A stretch of 64,000 bases of DNA from Escallonia rubra (Eukaryota; Streptophyta; Magnoliopsida; Escalloniales; Escalloniaceae), in the NCBI GenBank assembly GCA_033065855.1, contig JAVXUO010000415.1, forward strand, positions 248,001 through 312,000. Direction: 5' to 3'. Position 1 is the first letter of the stretch. The number at the start of each line of letters is the position of its first letter. A program made the position numbers and the translations under genes. Below the pieces are notes generated by a model. It was not told where the DNA came from, searched no databases, and was given only the letters and a program-made list of their open reading frames with translations. Shown here one piece after another: positions 1 through 11,436 of this stretch.

Positions 1-1140
1 TGTTTGAGCGTGAATGTTAATATTATGGTGTGCAATTTTAATTATCGTGCTACTCCTTCCTCGGAAAGAGAGAGAGGGTTCCCAATCGAGAGGGGCCCTC
101 AATAGAAGTGATTATGGTGAATGTCGAGGATGTAGGTGGAATGAATAAACATGGAGTTGTAGTAGGTCAAGAAGACCTTAAGAAAGAGCTAGTGAGACTT
201 CTACCAAAGATCGTGGGAGTTCTAAAAGTACACCCGGTGGCTGCTATTATGACTGCCCGAGTAAAAGAAAGAAAATAGTGTAGATCTCGAGACTCTCAGG
301 ATGCCTGCCCGGGTGAAATCCCATGGGAGGGAAATGGTCTAGTGTAGAAAACTACGTGAATTTGAGAGATGGAGAACATAGTTGAAGTAACAAGATGTGG
401 GAAAACATCAAAAAGATTATTTTTGCTAGTCATATGTACAAGAGGAGTTTCAAGTTGTTGAGAACGGGCAAAACAAGTTGAGGAGGGTAGCTTGTTTGGC
501 CTACGTTGCCCGGAATAGGTACAAGTAACATGTTGAGGATAAATATTTTTGGCTTAAATTACAGAGTAAGTTGGAGACACGTTTCTCGTGCTAAGTGGAA
601 GGATAGAAAGGCGGAAAAGGATGTCAGGGAATCTGGTGAGGTGGCCTATTTGCCCTTATCAGGTGATGACAGAAAAATTTGGAAAGTGGGATAAAATGAG
701 GAGAGTTAGAAAATAATCCTTAAAAAGGGACAGGTAAGGGGTTCTAATGGGGAATTGCTATGAGAGTAGTAGGAAAAAACTAAGTCATGGAGGCAGAGAA
801 TGAGGAGGTCTGGGGAGAAAGAAGGGTGCGAGGATGGAAATGTGGTAGAATCCAGAACCAAAACTGGAAAAGTGGAAAGAATTTTAAGAAGCAAGTACAT
901 GATAAACAGTCCGGAAAAAGTTCAGGACAAAGAGGAGGAGATAAAAAATGTAGATGATGTGGATTGAGGCACGAGGGTGTGAACTATGCTAAGGCAAGTG
1001 AAGCATGTCTTAAGTATTAGAGCAAGTCACTGAACTAATGTTTAAGATGAAGCAAAAGAGGCTGTTTCAAATGTCAACAGCCAGGGTATATTGAACGGAG
1101 GTGCTCTAAAGGAGGGTGATGGTCATTGAAGTAAAAAGAA
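1..1140 (+). pseudogene. gag remnant of the Tekay-like element
   Basis: Most of this stretch no longer holds an open frame. The one clear landmark is a zinc knuckle at about 1057-1104, RGCFKCQQPGYIERRC. The spacing fits C-x2-C-x4-H-x4-C, but the histidine is replaced by tyrosine (TAT), so zinc binding would be impaired. Gag coats the retrotransposon RNA; here it is clearly dead. The assignment of bases 1-1000 to gag rests mainly on position before the zinc knuckle and is weaker than the knuckle itself. Confidence 0.6.
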
Positions 1141-1227
1141 AATAGGGGTTTATGAGACTATGTATTGGCTATTAGAAGCTGATTAAGGTGACAATTATGA
1201 ATAATTACTCATTCCTGACCTAGATGA

Positions 1228-2144
1228 TATGTCGATCAATTGCAGGGTGTTAAATGTTTTCTTTCTGTGATTGATCTTAAAACGGGACTTCACTAGTTAA
1301 GAATAAGAAAGGATGAAGTTGTCAAGATTGTCTTTAGAAACAGAGACATGCATTATGAATTCTTGGTGATGTCATGTGAATTAATTAATGCCCTTGTGGC
1401 GTCTATGAATTTGAGGAATCAAGTTTTTGAGAGCACTTGATCATCGTGTCGTCACCTTATTGGTGACCTTAAGGATGCTACAAAAGGCAAAGAAGAATTT
1501 GAGCAGTGGCAAGTTTGACAAATTTTAAGAAAGCTAAGTTGTATGTCAAGTTCGAGGAATGTGAATTTTGACTAAGAAATCTGGATGTATGGGGTTGATG
1601 CGGAAGCAGCTTAGGAGATTCGGGGAAAGTTGAAAAGGTAGCAAATAGGAACGTCGTAAAAATCGGCGTTGAGATTAGTAGCTTCCTAAGCTCCGTCAGA
1701 GGCTACCAGGGAGTTAGTGACAATCGCTCTAAGATGCCCTGTTGGAGAAAATGGACTGCGATGATTGTTATGCCAAGTTAATAAGAATGTGAACAACTCG
1801 AAATCAAAGTTCGAGTAAGGAAAAAAGGAAGTAATAGTTTGCTTCACATGGAAATTGGACCAGCGTACATTAATTAAATCAAGGAAGCTTAAGGCCAAGA
1901 TGAAAGGATGTTGAGGCCTAGTGGGAATCAGAAAGGAATGAAAAAGAAAATTTGATGGGGACGAGGATGGTAATTATGAATGTGAAGGTCGGATATGTGT
2001 TCCACCTAGTGATGAATTGAGAGAAAAAATTGTGAAGGGTACTCATAGTTTTAAGTGTCGATTAACTTAGGGGAGATGAAAATGTACCCTAACTTACGGC
2101 CCAAAGAATTTTGGTGGCCTAGCATGAAGTGAGATATATAAAAG
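1228..2144 (+). pseudogene. Reverse transcriptase to integrase zinc-finger remnant
   Basis: Translated fragments line up in order with a gypsy pol. VDQLQGVKCFLSVIDLKTGL and HYEFLVMSCELINALVASM (about 1236-1410) match the RT core. KLYVKFEECEF (about 1530-1570) matches the RT thumb/RNase H boundary. GRICVPPSDELREKIVKGTH (about 1989-2048) matches the start of the integrase HHCC finger, followed by a trace of the usual YWWPGMK block at about 2110-2130. At least one stop interrupts each block. The frame runs into the hAT insertion point at 2144 and resumes after it. Confidence 0.75.
2137..2144. repeat. Left target-site duplication of the hAT (TATAAAAG)
   Basis: This matches 6567-6574 exactly. Identity actually spans 10 bp (TATATAAAAG) if the outer TA of the right end is counted, but 8 bp fits the hAT superfamily. 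Confidence 0.9.
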
Positions 2145-2560
2145 TAGGGCTGGCAAAATATGACCCAACTTATACAACCCAACCTAACCCACTTGTTTTT
2201 AGCTTCAGCGAGTCAACCCAAATCAACCCGTCGGATGAGTGGCTCGACCCGCGGGTATGATTTGGGTTACTGATATAAACAAGGGTTATGGTGGGTCGGG
2301 TGGCTCGACCCGCGGGTCCAAATGGGTTGATATATAAACAAAAGAAAATCCCTAATCTGTAATCAACACTTACGAGTTACGACCAACCATCTGCCGACGA
2401 CGATCACCATCTCTGCAAGACCGCAACCCAACAGCTCGGTGTCGCCGACGACGATCGCCATCTGTGCAAGACCGCAACCTAGCAGCTCGTCGTCGTCGCC
2501 GACCAACCATCTCTGCAAGACCGCAACCCAACCATCTCCATCTCCGGCGCCGTACCCAAC
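2145..2560. repeat. hAT left subterminal repeats and leader
   Basis: Short direct and inverted copies of ACCCAA, GACCCG and GGGTCGGGT cluster here (for example 2160-2330) and again at 6415-6555 near the right end. Such subterminal repeat clusters are typical transposase-binding regions of hAT elements. From about 2395 a further tandem-like block begins, with units around CCATCTCTGCAAGACCGCAACCCA. Confidence 0.75.
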
Positions 2561-2831
2561 AAATCCTCTCTCTTCACCATCGCAACCAACATATCCGAGC
2601 ATCTACCATCATCATCTCTGGCGCTGTACCCAACAACTCCTCTCTTCACCGTCACAACCCAACAGATATGAGCGACTACCATCACCATCTCCGGTGCCGT
2701 ACCCACCAGCTTCTCTCTTCACCTGAGCGGCATTCCCTACCACTGTTGCCGCATTTAACAGAGAACATAAACCCCCAGAGAATCTGTTTAAATCTATTTT
2801 TGAATATGTTTTTAAATCTATTTTTGAAAGA

Positions 2832-4857
2832 ATGTCGACTACGTCTGAGGATACTTTGGACTTCGAAGAAGCTCACGTAACAACGAAGTCAGGAGTATGG
2901 AGTTTTTATATCAAGAGTACAACAGATGAGGGTAAAGTTGTGTCAGAGTGCAAGTATTGCCAAAAATTTTACATTGCTGGTAGTTCTCATGGAACGTCTA
3001 ATATGAGACGCCATTTACGGAGTCAATGCCCTTCGAGGAACAGTCATGAGGTACTTGAGTTCTTTGCAAAAAGTACAAGTGGAGGTGCAGTAAGATCTGT
3101 TGGGTGCAACCAAGTAGAATATCGTGAAGCGTTAGCGTTGTCCATTATTCAACATGAATATCCATTCTCTTATGTCGAACATGAAGGCACTCGGAAGGTG
3201 CATTCAGTTCTAAATTCAAATGTGAAGCATATTTCACGTAACACTGCGAAGGCCGACATTTTAAATGTGTTTCACACAGAGAAAATAAGTCTTTATCGGG
3301 AAAAGTAAGTCTCACGTCAGATTTTTGGACATCAATTACAACTGATGGTTATATGTGTATAACATCTCATTTCATAGACAAGGATTGGAAGCTGCACAAA
3401 AATATATTGAACTTTGTTTATGTCGAGGCTCCACATACGGGTCCTGCCATTTCAAAATAGTTTGGTGATTTAATGAGTGGGTGGGGGATTAAAGACAAAA
3501 TATGTGCTCTGACCATGGATAATGCAAGCATTAACACTACATTTTCTGATACCTACGAGACTTTGTTTAATTTGAAAGGCATAAGGCTTCTTAGAGGCAG
3601 AATTCGATGTTGTGCGCATATCCTGAACTTGATTGTGCAAGATGGGTTGAAAGAAATGGACAAATCAGTCTATAAAGTTCGAGAGAGTGTGAAGTACATC
3701 AAAAGTTCTCAGCTAAGGAAAGAGAAGTTTGCTGAGTGTTTAAAGGATTTAGGATTGGAAGGGCCTAGACGTTTGCGCCAAGATGTACCAACTCGTTGGA
3801 ATTCGACTTACCTTATGCTCGAGAGAGCTTTGTCATTCCGTTCCGCCTTCTCTCATTTCAATTGATAGACCCAAGCTATAAACTTTGCCCTTCAAGTGAA
3901 GAGTGGGCTAGGATTGAAACCATTTCACGTTTTTTACAGTTGTTTTATGATCTTACAAACATGTTTTCAGGAACCACGTATCCAACGGCAAATCTCTATT
4001 TTCATGGTGTATGGAGGATTCAATTACATTTGCAACGTGCTCTAGACAAAGGTGATGATTTCTTGAAATGCATGGCCAAAGAAATGCTTGAAAATTTTGA
4101 CAAATATTGGTCCGAGTTTAGTGGAATACTCTCGATTGCTGCAGTTTTTGACCCCGGGTATAAAATGAAGCTGATTGAGTTCTCTCTAAAAAAGCTTTAT
4201 GGGTCTACAGTTGGTAAAAGTAAGAGTAAGGCTATCCTTGATGATCTTAAATATATATATGATGAGTATGTTAGCCTTTATTCTATGCCCTCAGCAAGTG
4301 ATGTTCAAGCATCCGGTTCAAGTATCTCTCATGTTATTGGTAGTGGACGTAACGATGAGATGGCCAATTTTGACAATTTTGAGAACGAAGTTGGGGTCGG
4401 GGTGAAGAAGTCGCAGCTGGATATGTACTTAGAGGAGTCTTGCCTTGATTGGAAGCTGCCTTTGGACGTTTTGAAGTATTGGCGATCGGTTGAGTATCAT
4501 TTTCCGGAGCTTGCACGGATAGCTCGAGACGTCTTGAGTATCCCTATCTCTACCATGGCCTCTGAAGCAGCTTTCAGCATTGAAGGGAGGGTCTTAGATC
4601 AATATCGCTCTTCACTTACCCTGGAAAACGTTCAAGCTTTGATTTGCACCAATGATTGGCTTTTCGGGTCACAAGGTAGTATGTCCCTAAGTTGTATTAT
4701 AGTCATGCAATCTTGGTAATTATTGTTGTTAATCAATGTTATTAATGCAGGTGATACCAAAGATGACAACAAGGCATACTTGGAGTTTGATCTGTGTAGT
4801 CTTCCCCCTTTCCCTAGATCTTCTTCTTTAGATTCTAGTGCTTCTTCCTCTTCCTAA
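2832..4857 (+). pseudogene. hAT transposase (BED finger, RNase H-like core, hATC dimerisation domain)
   Basis: The start is the ATG at 2832. A BED zinc finger lies at about residues 20-75 (CKYCQKF then HLRSQC). The catalytic region follows as LTSDFWTS, LTMDNASIN and CAHILNLIVQDGL. The C-terminal hATC block reads SIPISTMASEAAFSI, then RSSLTLENVQALICTNDWL. A 74-base GT-AG intron at 4676-4750 joins to a second exon 4751-4857 ending in a serine-rich tail. Damage: a frame change near 3270-3300 (probably with a small deletion), a TAG stop in the SK*FGD stretch near 3460, and a one-base shift near 3855. Otherwise the length is normal for plant hAT transposases. It would cut and reinsert the element in the nucleus; this copy cannot make a full protein. 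Confidence 0.92.
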
Positions 4858-6400
4858 AAAAGGACCAGGATACTACCTTTTTTAATTTGATAAACTTATC
4901 GTTACATGCTATTAATCATTGAAACTTTCAGTTTGATGCTATGATAATGATGGCTGACTTTAACTTTTCTATTTCATTATGCAGTTGGAATAGAAAATAA
5001 GTTGTTTACCCTCTCTACAGCCCCAAAAACTCATACTTGGTATTCTCTAATGTCCTTTTTCAGTGATTCCTTCACATTCTGAAGACAAAATATAGGTGCT
5101 TTCACTTATTTTTCAGTGATTCCTTCACATTCAGCAGTGTTCTTTTCAAATTGTTTTGTCATTTCATTCCCAATGCATCAGTTCACAGTTGTTCTTATTA
5201 CTAATGTGTTTGGACTAATGTTGTTGCTAGAATTGTCCTCATGCAGCAAAGAAAAGGCTACGCGAGATTGTTTGGAAACAGACAGAGCTTATGAATCACT
5301 GCCTTTGGAACTGTGCGAGATCCAATGTGCTGCTGGCAATCATCAGGTAATTAGCAATAAGATGTGTTTTTGCTTTATATCCCCAGAAAATATAATTAAC
5401 ATGTGTTGTGAGTATGGTTAGGAGTTTCTCACTGATATCTTATAAAGCAATTATGAGCTCTGGGGACACAAATCTCAGAGTTCTCTTGCTTGCTTTACTT
5501 GACTTCAAGGACTTCTAAGTGTTGCACTTGATAATCTACTCCTAAATTACACTAAACTGAATGCAATTGATATGTGACTTGAAATAAATTACCTTAATCA
5601 CAAAACTTTTTTCAAATTGTCAAGAAATCGTGTCTGAAGCATGTTAGACATCATATATACTCCGCCTTTGTACTTTATTTCTAGGATAATTAGGAAACTT
5701 TCGGTTTGATGCTATGATAACGAAGGCAATCATCAATGTTAAGAGGCAGTTTTACTTTCTTTCTTTTGTTTGAATTTTTAGCTTGACACTTTTAGATATG
5801 GATTGGGAACAACAAAAAGCAAGGGAACCAAAACCTGGATAACTTGGCATTATGTAATGAAATGTTTTCAGGAGTTGCATTTCAGTAGCATCTATGAGAT
5901 TCATTGAAATACAACTGCTTTATCAGTGGCCGTGGAGGTGGTATTTGCGAGCACTGAATTGTTCATTTCAAATTCCTTCAGTTGCTTCATCTTGGACTAA
6001 GTTTGGGCGGCTTTTCTTCTTGTCTTTGCAGGATTTGGCACTTGCGAGTATCCTACAGGGTACTGATGAGTAGATAGAGGAACGGATGAAAGCTTTTGAA
6101 TAAGTTGATAGGATTCAGATAGTTTGCTTTGATTGGTCTCATCAGCATTTGACTCTCTTCTCTGCAGTGGCCATGCAGATTCATTGAAATTAGTAGTTGT
6201 GTGGTTGCAAATGTAAAGACTGTCATGTGTTTTGGGTTTCATGAAACTTTAACTATGTAAAAGTAATGTTTTCCCTTTTAGTAGTTTTAGTTTGCAATAT
6301 GTGTTAATTAGTTTTTTGTTAATTTGTAATATAATGGGATGGAAATACCTTCTTCATGATAACAATATCAATTGCAAAGGGAAAAAATAGAGAAGACCCA
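4858..6400 (+). other. hAT 3' non-coding region with possible exon-like blocks
   Basis: No open frame of note. There are internal short duplications: TTTGATGCTATGATAA at about 4932 and 5704, and GTGATTCCTTCACATTC at about 5063 and 5115. The stretch 5231-5345 is bounded by AG on the left and GT on the right and reads open in more than one frame, as an exon might. Function unknown; it could be an alternative 3' exon or captured host sequence. Confidence 0.4.
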
Positions 6401-6566
6401 AAAAAAAAAAACTAATGGGTGGGGTCGGGTCTAAATGACTGACCCGTTTTCGACCCAACCCGCACCAACCCAAGGCATGCTGGACCCGTTTTTAACCCAA
6501 TCCATATCTGACCCATAATTCTTTGACCCAACCCAACCCAACCCAACCCGTCCATTGCCACCTATA

Positions 6567-7640
6567 TATAAAAGTTTGTATCCCGATGTTTAACCTGCTA
6601 ATAGGTAAAAGTAGATCATAAGAAGATCGCCAGATAGTGGCAACCACTCTTTGCACCTGAGTGGAAGGGGCACATTATGATGAATTTTGGTGTTAAGGTT
6701 ACCACGAACAACTAAGAGATATACATCCATCTGGGTTGTAGTGGGTAGGTTGACTAAGACGTCCCAATTTTTTTTTATCCGGGAAGAATATTTTTTTTAA
6801 CGACTTGCCCAAACTTATGTTAAGCAAGTAGTTAGTTGTTATGAAGTTCCAGTAACTATTGTGTCCGTCAGAGATGTAAGGTTCATCTTTAGAGTTTGGA
6901 AAGATTTTCAAGAAGAAATGAAAACGAAGTTAACCACAAGGACGGCCTATTTCCTCAAACGGGTGGCCAATCAGGACGTATGATATAAATATTGTAAGAG
7001 AGTTAAAGGTCTGCATTATTCATTTTTGCAGAGCATTGGGGTGGACAGATATCCTTAACCGAAAATGTTGCATGTTAATTTGTGGGGATCTAGTTGGGGA
7101 ACAAAGGCTGTCTCGCACGAAACTGTGCAAAGAAAAAAAAACAAGGTGATCGATATCCAAGAGAGAAATCTTACTGCGCAGAATTAGCAGGAAAGCTATG
7201 CTGACAAGAGGCGTAGGATGTTGGAGTTTGAAGTAGGTGACCTAGTAAATTTTATAAGTGTCACCGTGGAAAGGAATCATGTAATTCCGAGAGTAGGGAA
7301 AGTTAAGTCTGAGGTTCATCGGACCGTTTAAAATCCTCTCTAGGATGGAGAAGATAACATACATGCTTGATCTAAATAGGGATCGAGTTGATTGTATAAC
7401 GTGTATTACGTATCAATGTTGAGGAAGTATGATCCCAATCCTATGCATGGGATCTAGTTGGAACAGGTTGAAGTTCGAGATAATATATCGTACTAAGAGG
7501 CACTGACATAGGTGATTGATAGAGAGGAAAAGATGTTATGTTAATGCAGGTGGTCAGAGTTAAAACCTGAGGCGCTAACGCGGTAGTAATGTCCGCATCT
7601 AGTTACAGAATGAGGTTTGTCCCTATTTCAAGGACAAAAT
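6567..7640 (+). pseudogene. Integrase remnant, right part, of the Tekay-like element
   Basis: Directly after the hAT the frame continues KFVSRCLTC (integrase zinc finger) and VKVDHKKIAR. Further on the C-terminal region is clear: SYADKRRRMLEFEVGDLV at about 7195-7250, then VSMLRKYDPNPMH at about 7405-7450, then VIDREEKM at about 7515-7535. The central DDE core (6680-7130) is barely recognisable. The tail matches the end of Tekay/Del pol. Many stops. Confidence 0.8.
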
Positions 7641-7659
7641 TTTATTTAAGGGGGGATCG
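7641..7659 (+). promoter_or_regulatory. Polypurine tract of the Tekay-like element
   Basis: A TTAAGGGGGGATCG tract lies immediately before the LTR start TGTGATACCC. Plus-strand DNA synthesis primes at such a tract in LTR retrotransposons. Confidence 0.75.
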
Positions 7660-8385
7660 TGTGATACCCTAAAAATACCAAAAATTAATCTAACCGTGAG
7701 CTTGATTAATTAAGAGGTGCTATTTTTATTAGGTAGCAATATGTTGATGATGATTAAGTGTTAGGGAGCTAAATAAGGGGTTAGTGTGGCCTTGCGGGTT
7801 GAAGTGTCATTTTGAAAAGTTAGGGGGCAAAAATGTAATTTTAAAAAATATGGTGAACGAGATGCATATGCTATTAAGTAGCGTCATTTTGATGATGAGT
7901 GGGTGTTAGGAAGTGGAATTTTGGGGTTAAGTTGTAATTTCCCAAAGTCGAGGGGCCAAAATGCAATTTTGGAAATTTGAGGGCCCAAAGTGCAAATTTT
8001 GAAAGTTTGTAAAATGTGTCACAAGTTGGAGAAATCAGATCATGCACGATGGCCACCTCCTGGTTGTTTTTAGCTGACTCAAAGTTGGAAATTATAAACT
8101 CTTTTGGGATAAGATTTAATGGGGTTAAATATAAAAGGGAAACTTTGGGGTGAAAAATAGAAATAAGAGAAACTCAAGAACATGGCTGAAGCACAGGAGC
8201 AGAACAACATAAAGAGGAAGAAAAAAGGGAAGAAAGAAAGGGGGAAAGAAAGAGGAAGAAGTAGAAGAATTAAAGGAAGACAAAACCTAAAATCGACGGG
8301 GTAATCCTTTCCTCTCAAGCCCTAAATTTTGGGAATTTTGGTTGAAATTCGGTTGAATATGTATAGTATACATATACATATACAT

Positions 8386-8387
<2 letters not shown>

Positions 8388-8439
<52 letters not shown>

Positions 8440-8446
8440 ATTTCGG
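8388..8446. repeat. (TA)n(TG)n microsatellite
   Basis: Simple alternating repeat inside the LTR, preceded by a CATATACATA-type degenerate stretch. Confidence 0.95.
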
Positions 8447-9829
8447 TTGTATATGTGGGTGGGAGAGAGAAGAATTGTGATGAATTTTGTTATAGTTAAT
8501 GTAGATGAAAGCTTAAAATGGAGAATGAAGAGAAGATAATTAGGGTTTCATGGGAGGTGTGTGTTCGGGGTGTGGTGGAGGGTGTGTTAGTGTGTGTTCT
8601 TCGAGTTGCTAATGGGTATGGATGGATGGTGTTTAATTGTGCGAAATTGATGTATGAAAATGAGTTTGGGGCATGAATTGGGTGTATATTAATGTGATGA
8701 GGAAATCCACGCGTGAGTGTGAGGAGTGTGCACCCAGGTATGCAACAGGTTGGAGGAGGAAGATGAGTGTGTGTGTGTGTGAAGGTGAACAAGTGTGTGT
8801 GCTGATGTGAATAGTGACTGTTTTTGTCACTAAAGATGAAAATTAAGTAATCAGTTTAAATTCGAATTTTTAAAAAGAGTTAGGGTCAGATTTAGCCAAA
8901 GTGCAAAAACAAGACCCCAATTATTTTTAAGAGACCTACATCGTGGAAACAATTCATATTTTTCTGAGGTCGGGAATTTGGTTAACAAATGCGGTGGTTT
9001 TGGAACTTTATAGTGAAATTTAAAATATTAAACGAATGCAGTTTTGCACGAAAATTTTATGGGGATCTTAGGATGCTGAGAAGTTTCATTTCCCAAAATT
9101 ACGAGTCGTCCCGAAGTCATTAGCTATTTTTGGCCGAACAAGCTTTTAAGCTCTCGGTCTGGGCACCGGTTCGGGATTTTCGGGCGAAAATGTTCTAAAA
9201 TTATTTTTAGCTCAAAAATGACTTCGACACATTTAAAATAGCATTTTAAAGTGATTTTGAGATTTTTCTGGTGCCGGAACCCTCATGGGGCATTTTGGTA
9301 AATTGTCGCCTAGAGACGGGTATTTTGGTAATTTTCTCGGTAAAAATTTTCAGGGGACTTGTTAGTCCGAAAAGAATTGTAAAACACCTGAAAGGTTGTT
9401 TTGAAGTAGATCTGGGGTGTTGGGGTGGTAGTGAACCCTCAGGGGGTATTTTGATAATTTACCGTCCAGAGGGGGGTATTTTGATAATTTGCCATGTTGA
9501 CGCCAAATTTTTAGGAACGCACGTTATTCAGCGTCCGGAGTGGTGGGAAGTGAGGAATGATGTTAATACATTAAATAATGGGAGTGGTTATTGTGGAGGC
9601 GTCGATAAGGCTCGGTTAATGATCCGGTTATCGGATCGGATTAACAAGTTGTCGTAAGACACTATGAACGGTTAAGTGGGAAGGGGTAGAATAAAGAGTG
9701 TGTGTATGTTGAATGATGACTAACAAGCAGGGTATGATTTGACTAGGTGATGCAGCTCTTTGCGATCAGAAATTGCGAGTTACTTCGGCTATAAGCCAAT
9801 CAGGTAAGGATAATGAGGTTCTATTATGC

Positions 9830-10440
9830 TAATTCATTGTTTCGATTAGCATACCATGTTGATGACGTTTTATGTTGGACTCTTGTTGTTATGAGTTGAC
9901 ACCGGTAGTCATTGTGATCGGTATATGTATATTTGAATTGTGCTGTTAAGGACTTAGGGTAGAATAATTCCCTCAGTCCGCCCTGTTGATAGAATTTAAC
10001 GAGGATGAGCGTGTTCTAGTATGCTATGATTAGACTCGATTAGCATACCTGACGTTGGTGGTGATATTGTATAGGGGTTGTTGTGTGGTTGTTGTGAGAT
10101 GTTGGCAATTATTGATAGCCGATATCTCTTCTTTGTTAGAACACCATTGGGGACTTGTGGCAAACTTTTCCCGAGTCCGCCCTGTCGTTGATGATGATGT
10201 TGTAGAGATCGTTGCATTGTTGTTGTGAAATGTCGGCACTTATTGATAACTGACATTTCTCTTATGTAAGAACATTGTCGCTTGCGGAATACTTCTCCCA
10301 AGTCCGCCCTGTTTATGATGTTACGTTGAACTCTTGTTGTTAGGTTAGAACACTGGTTGATCTTTTAATCTGGTATTCCTTGTTGAGTTGTGTTGTTGAG
10401 GACATAAGGTGGAATAATTTTCCCTTAGTCTGCCCCGTTG
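9830..10440 (+). repeat. Diverged tandem array in the Tekay LTR
   Basis: Four units each end with AGTCCGCCCTG or a variant, at 9975, 10174, 10301 and 10427 (spacing 199, 127 and 126 bases). Each unit also carries a TTGTTGTTRTGA-type block and a TAAGGTGGAATA-like block. Two of the longer units include GATTAGCATACC. Confidence 0.8.
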
Positions 10441-11436
10441 ATGAAGCACCGCTGTTTAGCTGTAACGCGGTTATGGACAAACACTCATGGTGAGTCCCCT
10501 TTTGTTGACAATGTCTCTCTTAAACTACCTGAGAATGAGATGAACACCCCATGCAATGGGGCATCAATGAGTTGAATACCAGTGAAAATGGAGTAAATGG
10601 TGACAGTAAAAATAAAGTAACTGGTAGTCAGTGAAAAATTAAGTAACTGACAAGGAAGATGAAGCGCACTAGAGTCTGTCAATCGAGTCAAATCGAGTCT
10701 GCATTTGCAATTGATTTTAATTGATGTTGTTGATTTTTACTATGTACGTTTCCTATGATTAATATTTGCTTTATTGTTTTCTTTTGCATTACACTTGCAT
10801 AGTCAATGTATGTCGTGTCCTTGTCCAAGTTGAAATGATGATGTTCTGTTGGGCCTTGAAGCCGCTCAGTCTGACGAAAGAAAGCATCGTTTGACAATTA
10901 TACTGATGTCGAAAATTTATTGAAACTCTTGATTCATTGCTATCGTTGAGATGATTATTATTCCTCCGAGTCTCTAGTATCATTTGTACACGATACTCCT
11001 CATGTTGTCTTTACTGGGCGATTTGCGCTCATTCCTTATGTTGTATTGTGCAGGCTATAAGGTTGATCAAGGAGAACCCTCGAGAAAGGAAAAAAGAAAC
11101 AAGCTAGAAAAGTTGAGTAGGGGGATCAGTTATGTGAGGTAAGACCAGCTAGGAATGGTGGGATAAAAATTGAGTTGCGAGATAGGTTGATAAGAGTCCT
11201 ACGACTACGGTCGTATATTAGGTTGTAAACATTCATATTGTTTAAAGACCTGAAAGTCTTCGGCTGCAGTACGATGTATGTTTGTAAGAAATTTTTTTGT
11301 AAGGACGCATTTTGGAGCGTCTATTAATGATGTATGAGTATGAGGATGTAGTTGCTCTATATTCAGCACAGGGTTTTGAATGTGATTATGATCGATAACT
11401 CAGCTCGATGATGTCACCAGGGTTGAGGGTGTCGCA

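Larger units (their letters stand above)
2145..6566 (+). mobile_element. hAT DNA transposon, inserted in gypsy integrase
   Basis: The element begins TAGGGCTGGCAA and ends, read inward from the right, TATAGGTGGCAA (9 of 12 positions match). It is flanked by TATAAAAG on both sides (2137-2144 and 6567-6574), the 8-bp duplication expected for hAT; the identity extends two bases further outward on the left. It carries a BED-hATC transposase gene and dense subterminal repeats of AACCCAACCC/GACCCGxx type at both ends. The transposase has two frameshifts and a stop, so it is not autonomous now. Excising it with one TSD copy rejoins the gypsy integrase frame. Confidence 0.93.
1..11436 (+). mobile_element. 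Decayed Ty3/gypsy element, Tekay/Del-like, 5' end outside window
   Basis: Read left to right the segment gives a degraded gag zinc knuckle, reverse transcriptase, integrase zinc finger, integrase C-terminal half, a polypurine tract and a long 3' LTR, the order of a plant Ty3/gypsy element. The integrase tail with the ADKRRRMLEFEVGDLV and VSMLRKYDPNP blocks resembles Tekay/Del chromoviruses. Stops and frameshifts are frequent, so it is an old, dead copy. The 5' LTR is upstream of base 1. The body is split at 2144/6567 by a hAT transposon. Confidence 0.85.
7660..11436 (+). repeat. 3' LTR of the Tekay-like element
   Basis: It starts TGTGATACCC directly after the polypurine tract and ends GGGTGTCGCA, an 8 of 10 inverted match to the start, giving an LTR of about 3.8 kb. 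Inside are a TA/TG microsatellite (8388-8446), G+T-rich DNA (8540-8800), three copies of a GGTATTTTGGTAATTT-like motif (about 9285-9490) and a tandem array (about 9830-10440). The first 1.2 kb is homologous to a truncated LTR at 51107-52270. Without the 5' LTR the right boundary rests on the inverted ends only. Confidence 0.75.

Noticed and set aside
2363..2880. Open frames of 60-140 codons on both strands around 2363-2880
   Set aside because: They overlap each other on both strands in low-complexity CCAACC/CGACG repeats of the hAT leader and match no known domain.
8079..8830. Minus-strand frames rich in Phe/Leu or His/Thr
   Set aside because: They are translations of purine-rich and GT-rich simple sequence in the LTR, not genes.
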